A DNA stretch of 64,000 bases from Anastatus disparis (Eukaryota > Arthropoda > Insecta > Hymenoptera > Eupelmidae): assembly GCA_017163975.1 (NCBI GenBank), contig JAFFSR010000265.1, forward strand, positions 62,001-126,000, in the 5' to 3' direction. The position numbers were made by a program, and so were the translations under genes. The notes under the pieces were generated by a model, which saw nothing but the letters and a program-made list of their open reading frames with translations, searched no databases and was not told where the DNA came from. Each line of letters begins with the position of its first letter. Position 1 is the stretch's first letter. Of this stretch, positions 49,501 through 61,839 are shown piece by piece.

Positions 49501-52500
49501 TTTTAATGATTAGGTAACTTTTCATGTAAAATCAATATTATTTTATAAATCTTCATAAATCTATAAATTAATTAAACATGTTATTTTTTTTAAGTAAACA
49601 CGTATATAATACACGTATTAAAGAAGCTTAAAAATGTTAATAATCTACGTTTTAATATTCTTAACGAAATCCAAATAATAAATATTGCTCGACGGCATCG
49701 AGTACTAAACTGACATTTTCATCTTAAAAGGGAAAAAAAAATTCTTATTATATACCGTTGACGTGTCATTAAAATAATTAGACAAGACTTAGGATGACCA
49801 AATAACGACTCTTTTCTTTCTCCTTGTCATAACAAAGTAATTTTTCAGCAAGTTCAAACGCCGTGGGTGGTGGGGGTATTATATGCCACGTATAATATCT
49901 TCTGCGCAAAAGCAGCTCAACTTCGCGCGAGAGAAGGCGATACTAATCGAACGGAGGCTACTATACAACCGCACACTTCTCATTCTCTCGACGTATATAA
50001 CGTTAGCTCGTTACCCTTTTTTTTTTCTTCTTCTTCTTTGTATATTTTTTTATACTTGTATACACGTACACATCTAATGTACGTTTCCTTTGCGCTATTT
50101 CGTGTATTTCCCCCTTTTTTCGGCGCTGTATCATTGCGTATATATGAAAAAGGGCAAGAAACTCAAGTAAACTTAGGAGCTTTAATGCCGTTAACCTTTT
50201 AACGGCCTAATGCCATAGTCCTTTGACATCGTCCAACGCCCCAAAAGATATATATAAATATATAAATTTTTTTATCATCCATACGCGCAAAATCTTTTCT
50301 TCTTTTTTATCAGTCGAAGAATTTAAATATTCAAAGTAACAAGAGAACATATGTATGTGCGTTAAAAATGCGATAATGACCCGTGTTTAAGAGACAATGC
50401 ACTCTTATGAGGTAAAGGAATTTAAAGCACATTTTTTTAACAATATCATTGATTTAACGCCTGAAAATTTATCTAATACTTTGTAGGAATAACTTTATAT
50501 ACATTTTTTTTGCAAAATTTTCAATTTTTTTTATATTATTTTGTTTTACATAAAGTGAATAATTTTACGCCACGAAATTGGCGTTAATCTTGCCGAATTT
50601 CATGAAATTAAATCATTTCCAAGAAAAAAAAAGCGAGCCCGATAAGATAAGTCAGCGTTTATTATTGTTATTGTCATAATTACTAGATTAATTTAATGAG
50701 AATGTCGTTAGATACGTGCGAAAAAATTGGTTAACTGCTTTAAATATTAGTTGTATAAAATATTTCATTTCTTCAATATATTTCAATTTGCACACTTTTT
50801 AATAGAAATAAAAATTGTAATACTACAATGTAGAATATTTAGAAGTCGGTTAACGGAATGTTTATCGTACTGGCATTGGACAAAGTCATTACGTAATTTC
50901 AAGCAATCTTTGAATAAAAAAAAGTCTCACAAAAATGAAAGTTTTCTTTAAAAGCGAACGGTTGGAAAAAAAAATTCTTCTGTTGAGCATTTTACGAAGT
51001 ACTAATATACAATCTATGAAAACGTTTCACCTTGATATTATAAAAGCGCATATTATTTTGTACATAGGATAACATTCGTAAAAAATAATAAAATCTTTCT
51101 ACTAAGATACGTTCACCGATTTTATAATACCGTTGCACATAATGTAATGTTTTTAATTCAATATTCTGACATCTTTTAATAGTCTTTATAATTTATTAAA
51201 AAAAAAAAAAATTTCTTGAACATGTGTTTAATTAAAAACACTTGTAAGTACAATTATTATTATGATGAAAGTATTGAACTATTGGTAAGTTCAAGTCAAT
51301 GTACAAATTTTTTTTCAATATGAAAACCTTTCTAAGTTGATTATTTTCAAATCTTTTGTGTACACACAATGGAAAAGAAAGAAAAGTAATTTTAAAGTTT
51401 AAAAGTTAAGAAGAAAAGTTGAGTCTATTGATTTATATATATCACAAAGAAAATTTAATAAAATATAATAAAAATAAGAGAGAAAATAATCTAAAATACT
51501 TCGAATGCTTTACAGACATTCCTCGTCTATGGGAAATATTAATTTAAAAAAAAAATTGTTTTTCTTTTAATTTGAACTCACTTCGTGGATTTATAGCCTT
51601 TATATTTATTATGAAAAAGTACGTGACCCTTTCCTTACATAGGCGCTTAATTACCGACTCTTTTGCCTTCGGGGCATCAAAAACGCAATGTCTGTTTTTT
51701 TTTTATTTTAATCCTTATGGCGTATCTTGGATTCTAGAAATTCACTTTCGCACGCAGCGTTTAATTATACTCTCTTTTTAGCAATTTGTAAGGCACTCTG
51801 TCACCTTTTGTTTGATTTCGAAGAATCAGAAAATTATTAATGATAAACGTACGTTTTGTGCAATTTTTATGAAAATTTATTTAAAACAAGAGAAAAAAAA
51901 ATGAATAAGAAAATATTAGCAATTAATTTAAGTTTTAAAAATAAATACATAAATTCAACTCCACATGTAAGTAATAATACTTTCATCCTGCTACTACTGA
52001 AATTAATATTTATATGATATATCTGTATGTTAATTTATTCATTTTTTTATAAAATTCATAAATCTAATAATATATTTATGTAGTATATTAAACATTGATG
52101 ACAATGCAATAAATCCATTATTGTTAAAGCTTAAATAGTCAGAATACTTTATTTTTTCTACAAATGTCGTGCTCATTGTTATTCCATCCTATTTATCATT
52201 CAATAATAGCATTGTTTTCAATGTTTAAAGGATAATTTAATATTTAAACTATTTGTCAACATTTCTCTTTTCCAAGTGTTTATTTTTCGATTCATTGTCA
52301 TCGCGTTGCTTTTGTGGTATTGATAATTAATAAAATGACTAGTATTAAAAACATATTATATAAATATAATAATTTAGAAAAATAATTTAACAAATTAAGA
52401 GTATCTCATTGGAAAGGAATTTTTATGCAAGACGCATAAGGCGAAAACAATAAAATAAAAATGAATAGGATAAATCTCTAAAAGGTACACATAATCAGAG

Positions 52501-52600
52501 CCCCTTAAAATAACAAGTCACACCTATTCACCTAAAATCCTTTGCATAGTCAAACCATATACCCATATACACATGTACACAATAATCCAAATAACAGTCG
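46540..52600. other. AT-rich DNA, no secure gene
   Basis: This is mostly low-complexity AT-rich DNA. The plus-strand frame at 48703-48927 has 74 open codons (containing YRDKEWNRFRRIYVFSRN), begins on ATT just after TTTATAAAT, and includes TTGTCAG|GTGAAT near its end, a fair donor. No acceptor or ATG start supports it. A hairpin ttacgccacgaaattggcgttaa lies at about 50566-50588. TATA-rich and CpG patches occur at 49860-50200. Confidence 0.5.
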
Positions 52601-53275
52601 CTTATAAGCGACTAGAAGCCAGCTGAGAGAGAATCTCAAATTAGAGAGAAAAAGAGAGAGAAAGGAAGGAGGGAAGGGGGTCGCACAGAAATCAGTAGTA
52701 AAGTCTTTTTATCTCTTTCTCTTATACTATGTCTAGGAGCTAAAGCGGTATACACACACACATACATACACACGTGTTTGTTACAAATGGGAGAAAAAGA
52801 AAAGGCTTAACGGACATTTTAGCATAAGGGAGGCAGCAGGAACATAGAGAGCTTATATACAACGTAGAAAAGAAAGATGAAATATATATATCACGCTGCA
52901 AGCGAACTGTGTGGACGTATATATGAGTGTGTGTGTGTCAGTGTGTTGTGTGTGGTGTATGTGTGTATATAAGTAAAAGCAACGGAGTTAGAGTCTCTCT
53001 TTCTCGGCGCCTAATAGGTTCAAGGACGAAGGAGTCGTTGACACCAGCAACAGCCAACAGCCAGAGCAAAGGCAGTAGCAAGCAACAGCAAAGCAACAGC
53101 AGCCAGCAGCAGCAGCAGCTCGACTCGACGGCGCATAAAGATGGCTATCCCTCCGACCGACCGACACACACTGACACAAAGCATAAACCGCAACGTATGA
53201 CGCGCTACTACTTTGTGCAATTTTTTTTTTTACTTTATTTTTTGTCTTTTTTTTTTGAAAAAAAAGTATAGAAGA
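52600..53275. other. GA, GT and CAG/CAA-rich island; 5'-leader-like
   Basis: The order is GA-rich (52640-52680), TATATATA (52881-52890), GT-rich (52926-52968), CT-rich, and a CAG/CAA tract (53044-53120) that would read SKQQQSNSSQQQQQ on the plus strand. The open plus-strand frame has no ATG before the tract. The first ATG in good context (aaagATGg, about 53140) gives only 19 codons. Untranslated leaders of insect developmental genes often look like this, so I favour a leader or enhancer over a coding exon. Confidence 0.4.
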
Positions 53276-53279
53276 GAAA

Positions 53280-56200
53280 CAAAGACAAAATTTAAGTAAA
53301 CCATGAGGTTAGTCAAAAAAAGGAAGTGTACACAACTGCTTGTTGCAATTTTCGAGAATTTTTTGGAAAAACTTTTGAACCGAGCTAAACGGAATTTTTG
53401 GGTTTCTATTATAGTCAGTTTTTTTATGCAAGGGAAAGGAAGACGTGCGATTTGAAGAATATTTCTAAAAATTTTATTTTGGAGAATCTATTTTTTTATT
53501 CTTTTTCAACTTTATTGTACATTTTATAAATATAATAGAAAATTTTATCAAATATTCTTAAAAAATGACTAGCAATTCAATTTAATTTAAAATTCACAAA
53601 AATTTTTATTTTAAAAATATTTAATGTTTCCTAATAATATATGTAAAAATTTGAAATTAATTTAATGTTTATAAAGAACTATAATAAAATCAATTCTATA
53701 TACCAAGTAATTTGATTTGTATTACTACTTTTTGTTTAATTAAATTTAATATATTAAATTTTTTAATAACAATAATAATATCTTTCAGATTTATTATCCG
53801 ACAAAGTTATAAAAGTTTTTAAAATCTTTAATAATATTTGTAGACGTTATTATCGAAGTTAGGAATAAGAAATGTAATAATTTATAAGCTTCAGTTAAGA
53901 TGAAATTTAAATAATTCGAGATGAAAGAATAAATTTATAAACTAGACGGCGAACGTTAATATACAGCTCTATCCATTCTCACATACGTACGACACCTCAG
54001 TCTATATTTTTTTGCAAAATTCTAGGTACGGTATAGCTTTTTTTTTCTATACACACAAAGTTGCCCGTGCAACTGCGCCGACGCTGCTCAACAAAATCGT
54101 AGAAAAAGCAAAGAGTACTGTTAGACTTTTGTGGCTTCCTCAGCACTCTATAACGGATATGTATCGCCATATATGGAATCACTATCAATTTTTTATTTTC
54201 AATTGTCATTTGTTTATCGAATTATTGTATTTGCGTTCTATTTTGTTTATAAAAATAAGGGGGAAAAAAAGAAATAAATGTGTTATTTTTTCTCTAAAAC
54301 TTATTTAAATTTATTGCTGGCTTCCATGCTTTTGCGTGCTTTGACGAAATCCAAGTGCGCAGTCGTTACGTAACTTTGAAACACCTAAACGACTTGAGAA
54401 AAACATCGAAGCCATTCACAATTTCATGCAAAAATTACTTATATAGCATCCTCTTTTTAACATAAATATATATTTCATTTATTTTTATTCTATTAAATAA
54501 TGGTTTTACTAAGAATCTTTAAAAAATTTGAAATCACACCGATATAATATTTACTTAATTACTTAATTTCGCTTTTGACACACCACAAAATAATAATAAA
54601 AATTGTAATGTAAAAGGATTTAAAGAATAGAAAAACCAAATAAAATATACATAGTAAAACATAAATTTTTAAAAATATAACATTAGAGAGTAAAAAAAAT
54701 CATTCATTCTTTATTTAACCGTTAATTTTCATATTATTTACTTAGCATTTATATAGCGCTCAAACAAGAGTCTCTGAAGGCACGCGTTAATTATTGCGAA
54801 ACCGTAACTAGATGTACATACTCACAAATACACACACGCACCGTGTACAACACAAGAGAGAAAAGAGAGACCGATAAAAATCAGTAGGATGTTGTGTGCA
54901 GTTCGCGCGCTAATGAAAGAATACATGGCGTGCGTTTGCAAAGTTTAAAAAAAAAAAGGAAGAAGAAGAAGAAATAAAGGGGAAAGAAGGCGAGAAATCT
55001 CACGTGGTGAGTGAGCGCAAAGTTCATTTGGCAGCCACTCTAAAGACCCCCATATACACATATATATAGAAAAAAAAACTAAACCAAAATCTTTCCCAAT
55101 GGTAAGCGGTTTTGCTAATATGAAAAAAGGAATAAAAACGAGGGGTTCCTCTAGAGAAGCTAAAATTTCTGTTATTGTTGAAGGCGCGAGTGAGCGTTTA
55201 GCGTAGCAAAACGAGACCCAAGGGAATTTTAAGAAGAAGAAGTAGAATATTAGACTGTTTCGCAAAAGGAAAGAATCTATAGATATATAGAAAAGAAAGG
55301 AAGGAACGCCGTGTATATAACATACATACATACACATAAGTTCGATAGACTTGACTTGAAAAGCCAATTGGCTTTGCCAAAGAAAGAATATATACATGTA
55401 TATATATGAAAAAAAAAGAAGGGGCAAAAGAAGATGAAGCTAAAGGCAACACACGGATGATTCTTCTTTGTAGAGAAATAACAGGTGTACAAGACCTAGG
55501 ACTTGACTCACGTTCGCTTTCTATACCTAACAAAAAAGAAAAGAAGAAAAAAAAAAATCTGCCAAGGGCACACAAGCGCGCACAAACTTTCGGCAACGAA
55601 TATCGCAAAACTTTTGGACTCCTAGATTCTCTTCTCCTCTATACTACATTATAATATAAGTGACGAAATAAAAAGTGGGGAAAAAGAGTAAGAGAGAGAG
55701 AAATGTTTGCCTGTGGCCCACTTTGTGTATTGCGTTCCTCGCCGATGACGGCATTTTTTTCGGACTGATATTCTGTTTTTTTTTTATAACGCACGGCTTT
55801 TCTTATTCATTTTTTACAGGTGTTTATTGAGTTCCTTTATTACTTTTTCCCGAACAATTTTTTTTTTCTTCTTTTATTTTTTACAAAGACGTACTTGGCA
55901 ATGATTGATTTACGAAGCTCTATACTTTACTTACGCCGAGGTTTCAATGCATTCTAAGATATTTTTTCCAGCAATTTTTATGACTCCATATTGTGACTTT
56001 TTGACGTTCGAACTTATTATGATGAGTGAATTATTTGCGCGTTGGACTTAATTTCAATTAGATTAATGGAACTTATATTCTTGAACTGTTGTTAAAAAAA
56101 CGTAACTGAATTCTCGCCGCTATCAATTTTAAATGAAAGTATTAAATAAAAGAAAAACAAAGAGAATCGTACATTTATTTCCAATAAGTAAAATAATCTC

Positions 56201-56985
56201 CAATCTTTCAGCGATATCAAATAATCTAAGAAAATTGCTATTAGTTACAAAAGAAACGGGAAAAAAAAAATCTCGGTACAAGCGACAATGAAGCCAAGTG
56301 AAAAGTCAGAATGCTATAACGCTACGTGAGATAGGTGTATTTAATATATAAATGTATATATACCCCATAGTGTTAACCGAGGCAAGCAAGCAAACGATCT
56401 CCAGGGTTAAGTCAGCGTTGCCGTCGTCGTTTGCCGGCAACGAGTATCCGGGCCAAGGCTTTCCCCCCTTCCGTTTCATTCTCTTACTTACTCTCTTGTG
56501 TATATATATGTATGTGTTGTTACATGTTACTTCTGAGCCTTTTTCCCCACCGAATATCTCTTTCGTTGTCTTCTCGCCAGCGAAACGCTTCACCGTGTAT
56601 AACTTCGCGTTGCCTTTTTTTTTTTAATTTCATTTTCCTTTTATCACCTAACAATTTACCTCTATTTATCTTTCATTCTTTGGCTATGATTACGTATGCA
56701 TATATGTTTTCCGGTACCAAGCAATATCAGAAAACTTGAAGCTGATATCTAAATTGATCTTCAAATTGATATCTAAATTTAAGGATTCCGACAATTGAGA
56801 TTAGAACAAAAAGAAAGGTCAGTATTACTAATCATAAATAAAACAACAAGATTTAAAATCACACATAAAAAGATTCAACTTATATATAAGAAATGAATGA
56901 ACTTGCACTTGCAAGCTCACAGTTCACACAACAAAGCTCTAAAATGCAATGAAGGGCAAAAAAATGTGAGCAAGTGTGTATCAGA
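53280..56985. other. AT-rich DNA with two GA/CpG patches, no secure gene
   Basis: A GC-richer block at 54060-54180 is open on both strands. The plus frame runs to 54308 and includes RLLWLPQHSITDMYRHIWNH. It starts on TTG across a possible acceptor (aaattctag at 54017-54025) and has no donor. 54780-55720 is GA-rich with tatata tracts and ten overlapping frames. 56390-56620 is another GC-richer block. I call no gene in any of these. Confidence 0.45.
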
Positions 56986-56993
56986 TGACTCAC

Positions 56994-57119
56994 CCTGCAT
57001 TTTCAGCGGCAGCAATGGACATGTGCCTCCTCTCATCGAGGGTAGGCGTGGTAGACAAATTGTCGAGAATGATCCGTCGCCAACAATATAATTGTATATT
57101 CCTGTATATCTGCTTTCCA
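56994..57119 (-). CDS. Candidate internal exon, 126 nt, unknown protein
   Basis: On the minus strand, ttattttttcattacgatag precedes the exon at 57120 and a strong donor, gcagg|gtgagt, follows at 56993. The 126 nt (42 codons) are GC-richer than the flanks and open in two frames. With a one-base start it reads GKQIYRNIQLYCWRRIILDN and later TLDERRHMSIAAAENAG. With a two-base start it reads ESRYTGIYNYIVGDGSFSTI and later GGTCPLLPLKMQ. The first frame joins in phase to the candidates at 57976-58071 and 58187-58307. An alternative is a first exon starting at ATG 57022-57020 (MSIAAAENAG). I recognise no family. The next exon would lie far to the left, across the candidate ratchet site. Confidence 0.35.
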
Positions 57120-57975
57120 CTATCGTAATGAAAAAATAATTTTTATATACTTTTTTTTTACAACACCACACACACTATATATGTCTTGTCGTTGTTAAAT
57201 TATTATTATTTTTTTATCCAGACGCCCTATCTTTCAGCTCTCTTCTTGTCGTAGCTGTAGGAAGACAACTTTTTTGTTGTAAAGCGAAAAACTACACACA
57301 CAGAGTCGAGAAGTAAAACGCGGGCCATTTGGTCACTAGAATTATTTTCGTTAATCACCACTATTATTATTCTCCGAGTTACATATATAAATATACTCCT
57401 TTTTTTGAATTTTTATCTTTTGTTAAACACCCACTAAAAATCACTAACGTCCACACGTGATGCGCGTACACCACTAAAATAATGAAGAAAAAAAATATTA
57501 TTTTATAATAATCAACTTTTAAAAATTATCACCTCGCGCTAATGAAGCGAAAACTAATATAAAAAGCTGTAACATATCGAATATGCGAAACGATGGAACT
57601 AAATGGTGTACCGAGGTCAGTTTCTTCTCGAGTTTCGCGGCTGAAAAATCGACGACCTTCAGCGAGTTCTCTATCCCTCTAGAACCATACGTTCGCTCTT
57701 TTTGGAGGCCCAGACCTGGCCTTTTTTTTCAACGCTTTTGTTCTTCGAGCGAGAGAAAAAAAAATCAACGAGCAGATTCTTTCTCTTAGTAAAGTTTCTA
57801 TTACTATTAAATCCACCGGTGAAGGGAGAAAGGGGAACGAACGACTACGCTCTTTATAGCGTAAGCGTATTTCTTATGGTTCTCCTTTGATTTTTTTCTC
57901 TTCTATGGTTGTTGTTCTCTTTTATTATTTTCTATGCGCGTCTAGCGCGCACATTAACGTGTCCTTTGTCTTCAC

Positions 57976-58071
57976 CTCTTAGGCAAAGAGCTAAAAAGAA
58001 CGAAATAAGGGCTTCGTCGATTCCCGGATGAAGCTCTAATTGTTTCGCCTTGTACTCCAAATTTATGGTTG
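57976..58071 (-). CDS. Candidate internal exon, 96 nt, unknown protein
   Basis: On the minus strand an acceptor aatagttttttag ends at 58072 and a donor agag|gtgaag lies at 57975. Both relevant frames are open. The one-base-start frame reads NHKFGVQGETIRASSGNRRS then PYFVLFSSLPK, and the two-base-start frame reads TINLEYKAKQLELHPGIDEA then LISFFLALCLR. Either continues in phase into the exon at 56994-57119 over an 856-nt intron. The one-base frame also joins the upstream candidate over a 115-nt intron. The donor is only moderate. Confidence 0.3.
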
Positions 58072-58168
58072 CTAAAAAACTATTTTTATTGTGCTTACTT
58101 ATTTTGAAGCACGCCAGGACCAATGCTATCCAAATATTTGCCAAAAATATTTAAAATATACACTGCAC

Positions 58169-58174
58169 TTTATT
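58169..58174 (-). terminator. Polyadenylation signal AATAAA
   Basis: TTTATT on the plus strand gives AATAAA on the minus strand 9 bp past the TAA of the exon candidate above. If that exon is terminal, the 3' UTR is very short. Confidence 0.35.
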
Positions 58175-58182
58175 TATACTTC

Positions 58183-58307
58183 TTACAGGGGTGAAGGTAC
58201 AGTAGTCCACGCGGTCTTCCTTTTCTCTAAGTCACGTTGCAAAGCAGTATGCACTCTTCGTTGATTGGTTCTTTCTGCTGCTGATACTTCTGTTGGCACG
58301 TCGACAC
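58183..58307 (-). CDS. Candidate exon with strong acceptor; terminal or internal
   Basis: The acceptor tttctttcttttgcttacag at 58308 is strong and the exon is about 50% GC in a 30% GC setting. With a two-base start it reads VDVPTEVSAAERTNQRRVHT, continues LQRDLEKRKTAWTT, and reaches TAA at 58185-58183. AATAAA follows 9 bp later, as in a last exon with a tiny 3' UTR. Alternatively cccct|gtaaga is used as a donor (exon ends 58187), which places the exon in phase with 57976-58071. Other frames stop after about 25 codons. I do not recognise the peptide. Upstream exons would lie to the right. Confidence 0.4.
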
Positions 58308-58319
58308 CTGTAAGCAAAA

Positions 58320-59850
58320 GAAAGAAACATTAGTTAAACCGATTCTTGTCACATGCTGATTTTATTTATTTTATTTTTATTGTTTTATAAAGTACATTTA
58401 TAAGAGCGCCGGGAAAAGCCGTAAAATAAGAGAAAAATTAAAAACGGTAGGGATCAATGCAAGTCAAAGACCGTTAAAAATAAAAATATAAGTAAGATAC
58501 AGTAAGTAAAAGAGAGAGAGAAAGAAAGTCTGAAACCCGACAATGATACACATATATACACAAGACACATCAGGGAACGATATTTTCGTTTCGCAACCTT
58601 GACGCGCAGCGAATCTGCGGGGGAAGCCTTTTCTCTCCTTTCTCAAGACAGCAAAGCGATGGCAAATTTATACTATAGTCTCTACATATATATACATATA
58701 AATCCCGAACGACAGAGAAATTAACACTGCGCATTTCATTCTAATCGAATTTCTCTCTTTCCATATTTTCTTTTTATTTCACTTATTAGCTTTTATTTTG
58801 CAAATAATCATACGGTAAATCTCGGCTTATAAGGAAGTTCAAATCGAGAGAAGAAAGAATTGCGTCTAAGAAGTCATGCAACTTCGATTTTGATAGATTA
58901 ATGTTTTATTGACACGCAAAAGGAAATACACACGACGGAGTTTCGCGCTGAAGATACTAAAATGACTTCCATAAATTAAGTCATTAAAGATTTCACTCTC
59001 CTTTTAGCTATTGATTGTTTTCTAATATATGCCTACTTATTTATTATAATAGACTTCAATGTACCTTTAAATTTTATGCAATGTCTTGTAATCAGGTTTT
59101 GCTTTTAAAAATAAATTTTGGAGCGAGAGATTTAAAAACAGAATATATAGATATTTAAAAAAACAGCAGTAACAGTACTGATCGTTACTTATATAAAGAA
59201 AATTAAAGAAATAAAAGGCATCGATAACGATTACATAAGTACAATAATTTCCCCCATATATATATATATATATCTAAAATCCGATTGTAAATGTCGATGT
59301 TCTTAACTGATTGAATACAGATTTAATGTCAAATTATTATAACGTTAGACGTTGAGCGAGAGTGCTGGTAGCATCCCATTATATTCTGCTTTGCAAATTG
59401 TTATAATGGTCTTTCCTCTGTGTGCATATCGTCCTTCTTATAAAACAAAGGCGAAAATATTCTGTCATTCGTCATAATAGAATCAAAAGAAAAACATGAT
59501 TATTCTCGTAAAGCCATTACACAAGAACAAATCTTATAAACGGGGCTGACGATTTTGCAAGTCAAAAACACGTTACACGTTGATAAACGAACGACGAAGC
59601 TTTCGTCGGCTCCTCGCTAGCCTCTATAGAAAATTTTCTAGGAACTAACCAGGTCTAAACTCTAAAAAAAGTTAACGGTGGCCATAAGCGCATACATTTA
59701 TAGTGAGAAACAAAACAAACGGCTCTATGTGCATGTCTACATATATACATACATATGAAAGCGAACGCACGCACGGAAACGGAGCATAAGCAAAACGAAA
59801 GAAGAATAAAAAAAAAGAAAAAAAAAACTAAGAAAGAAAGCAAAGGAAAG
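58320..59850. other. AT-rich DNA, weak exon signals only
   Basis: One minus-strand acceptor (agtatcttcag, near 58962) is followed by a 26-codon frame, AKLRRVYFLLRVNKTLIYQN to TAG, with AATAAA inside it. It is in phase with the candidate exon ending at 61840, but the acceptor is weak. A TA run lies at 59257-59273. Nothing else is recognised. Confidence 0.35.
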
Positions 59851-61300
59851 AGGCCTATATATCCTATCCTCTAGAAATGAGCTCCAGCTCTCGGTCGCGA
59901 ACGCTTAGCGGCGCTGCCAAAATTCTCTCTCTGTTCGCGAAAATATATACATACAGTCGCATACAATATCGTTTCCCCGAGGTAAAGGAATATAAGCAGC
60001 CACACATGCGCGGCGAACCCCTCGAGAGCAAAGCCAGAGCGAGAGTTCAACGAGCTCGCGAACGCGCCTACGTTTGCAGAAAAAAAAGAAACGAGAAGCA
60101 AAGAAATAAAAAAAATTACGACGTTATAGAGCTCAAAGGAACTTGAACGCAGTTTCGTTAATTGTAATGCGTGCCGTAAGATTAAAATTACCAAAAAACA
60201 CAAAATTAAGAAAAAATTGTTAAAAAATTCATGTTGTTTATTTTTTAATTTGCAAATTTCATCCTAACCTCATTCTTTCTATTTTTCTTTATAAACTCGA
60301 TTTTGCCGGTTCACGTAGGTTATGGCCAGTATCATTCGCGGATTCACTTTACGGTCTTTCCTTTTTCTTCCCTCGAACCCGCGAGGAAAATACAATTCAC
60401 CCAATAACTCACGACTCAAACTTTTAAAACTTTTAAATTTATCACAACACACTTTAAATCACGTTGCAGCACAATAAGGTAAAGGTTTCTTTATTTGACA
60501 ATAATGTATATTAAAGAGAAAGATAAAAACGAAGATTATTTTATGCACACTCCCCGCATTGGTAAAAGAAAGGAGCGACAACGCGAAAAGAACGCTCGCT
60601 TCCGCGGCGGCGCAAAAGACTGATCTCTTTTTCTACGCGGAGCCGTGAACTGTGCTGCTGCTGCTTGCCTGCCTGCCTGCCTGCTTGCGTTCTCTCCCCG
60701 TTTTTTTGGGGTTAGGTTAGGCGGTGCGAGTGAGGTTAGGTTATTCGATGATACCCTCTCAATCTCTTTTTCTCTTTCACTCTTTATACATCATTCTACA
60801 TTCTGTCTTTCTCTTTCACTCTTATCCCGGTGGCCACCGTGCTGCGCTCGGTCAACAACTGTTTTTTAAGGCGAGTTGTGTCTGTCCCGTCGCCGCTACG
60901 TAAGATAGAAAAAGATAGAGTATATCGTCTCTCTTTTTCTCTCCAAGAAAGAACACGACACAGAGACCCACACACGCATGTATACAATACCTCTACACAT
61001 GAAAACAACTTAATCGTCCTTCATTACTCCGAAAACTCCGTTTTTAATTGTTGTGCACGTCCTACACCGCATATTATGAACATGTTAAGATAACGTATGA
61101 CATTTTTTCACGAAATAAAACTTTTTGCATATATGCACATGACAAATGTATTTTGTACAAGAGCAAAACAGAATAGAGATGGAGCACAATAAAAGACACT
61201 TTGTAGGGTTAGCGCTGCTAGCGGTGTCGTGTCTGCTACTACTGCTGTTGCTTCACGAAATTTTTCTTACCTTATTTTCATTATTTTAATGTATTTGATT
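59850..61300. other. CpG-rich block, promoter-like, both strands open
   Basis: 59870-60090 is CpG-rich and open on both strands. The plus frame is ATG-initiated at 59877 (MSSSSRSRTLSGAAKILSLF, 89 codons). The minus frame follows an acceptor-like pyrimidine tract and includes AAHVWLLIFLYLGETILYAT. 60580-60900 is CpG- and CTGC-rich with GTTAGGTTAG motifs. A possible plus-strand donor, gctac|gtaaga, lies at 60899. I read the block as promoter or leader DNA, and neither frame can be preferred. Confidence 0.35.
60651..60750 (+). repeat. CTG/CTGC run followed by GTTAGG motifs
   Basis: tgctgctgctgcttgcctgcctgcctgcctgc occupies about 60653-60684 (described, not a clean single period). Two short GTTAGGTTA clusters then follow, at about 60711-60720 and 60734-60741. 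TTAGG is the insect telomere unit, but two copies per cluster are far too few for an interstitial telomere. Short GGTTAGG motifs are common near insect promoters. Confidence 0.45.
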
Positions 61301-61532
61301 TTAAATGATAAAAAACATCGCGTACTTTTTTAGATATTTTAATAGTTAATTAAAACGACATTTTCTAGGGTGCCAGAAATGTATCCTGGGACACCTTTTT
61401 ACGTGGCGCACATATTGTCGTGCTCGCTCTTGTCTTTTGATTATTCCTATCATTCTATCTTTTTTCTCTCTCTCTACTTTACTTTTAAAGTTGTATGCGT
61501 GTCTTCGTGTATGCACTTGATTAAGAGCCGCG

Positions 61533-61540
61533 TGACGTCA
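61533..61540. promoter_or_regulatory. Perfect palindromic CRE, TGACGTCA
   Basis: tgacgtca lies inside a CpG-rich context (gccgcgtgacgtcacactcg). A full palindromic CRE is bound by CREB/ATF-type bZIP factors. It sits about 300 bp left of, that is downstream on the minus strand of, the exon candidate ending at 61840. Binding is inferred from the motif only. Confidence 0.35.
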
Positions 61541-61839
61541 CACTCGCGGACGGGCCACGGTTACATATATTGCGCACACCTTCGCTGATTCTTAAAATCT
61601 ATACCTAACAAAATATTAAAGTACTCGACAATTACTATCAATAAGTAACATCAATAATCAAACCTTAAAAATCTAAAGAATATAATAATATTAAAGAAAA
61701 TAAAAGCAAAGTGAACGGGAACGGATACACATGCATACATACAAACACATGCACAGGGACGAAATGAACCGCGCGCGCACCACACTGCTGCTACTGCTTG
61801 TTTTCTCTCACTTCTTTCGTTGTTATTTTTTTTACTCAC

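Noticed and set aside
50565..50588. Hairpin ttacgcca/tggcgttaa as a TTAA-type MITE end
   Set aside because: Only 8-9 bp are paired. The outer match at 50454 (ttaacgcc) is not extended, so it is too short to claim.
54012..54308. 98-codon plus-strand ORF containing RLLWLPQHSITDMYRHIW
   Set aside because: It starts on TTG, the opposite strand is open too, and there is no donor or poly(A) signal. It is noted in the region entry but not called.
60711..60750. Interstitial telomeric (TTAGG)n repeat
   Set aside because: Only two adjacent copies per cluster. This is more like the common GGTTAGG promoter-proximal motif.
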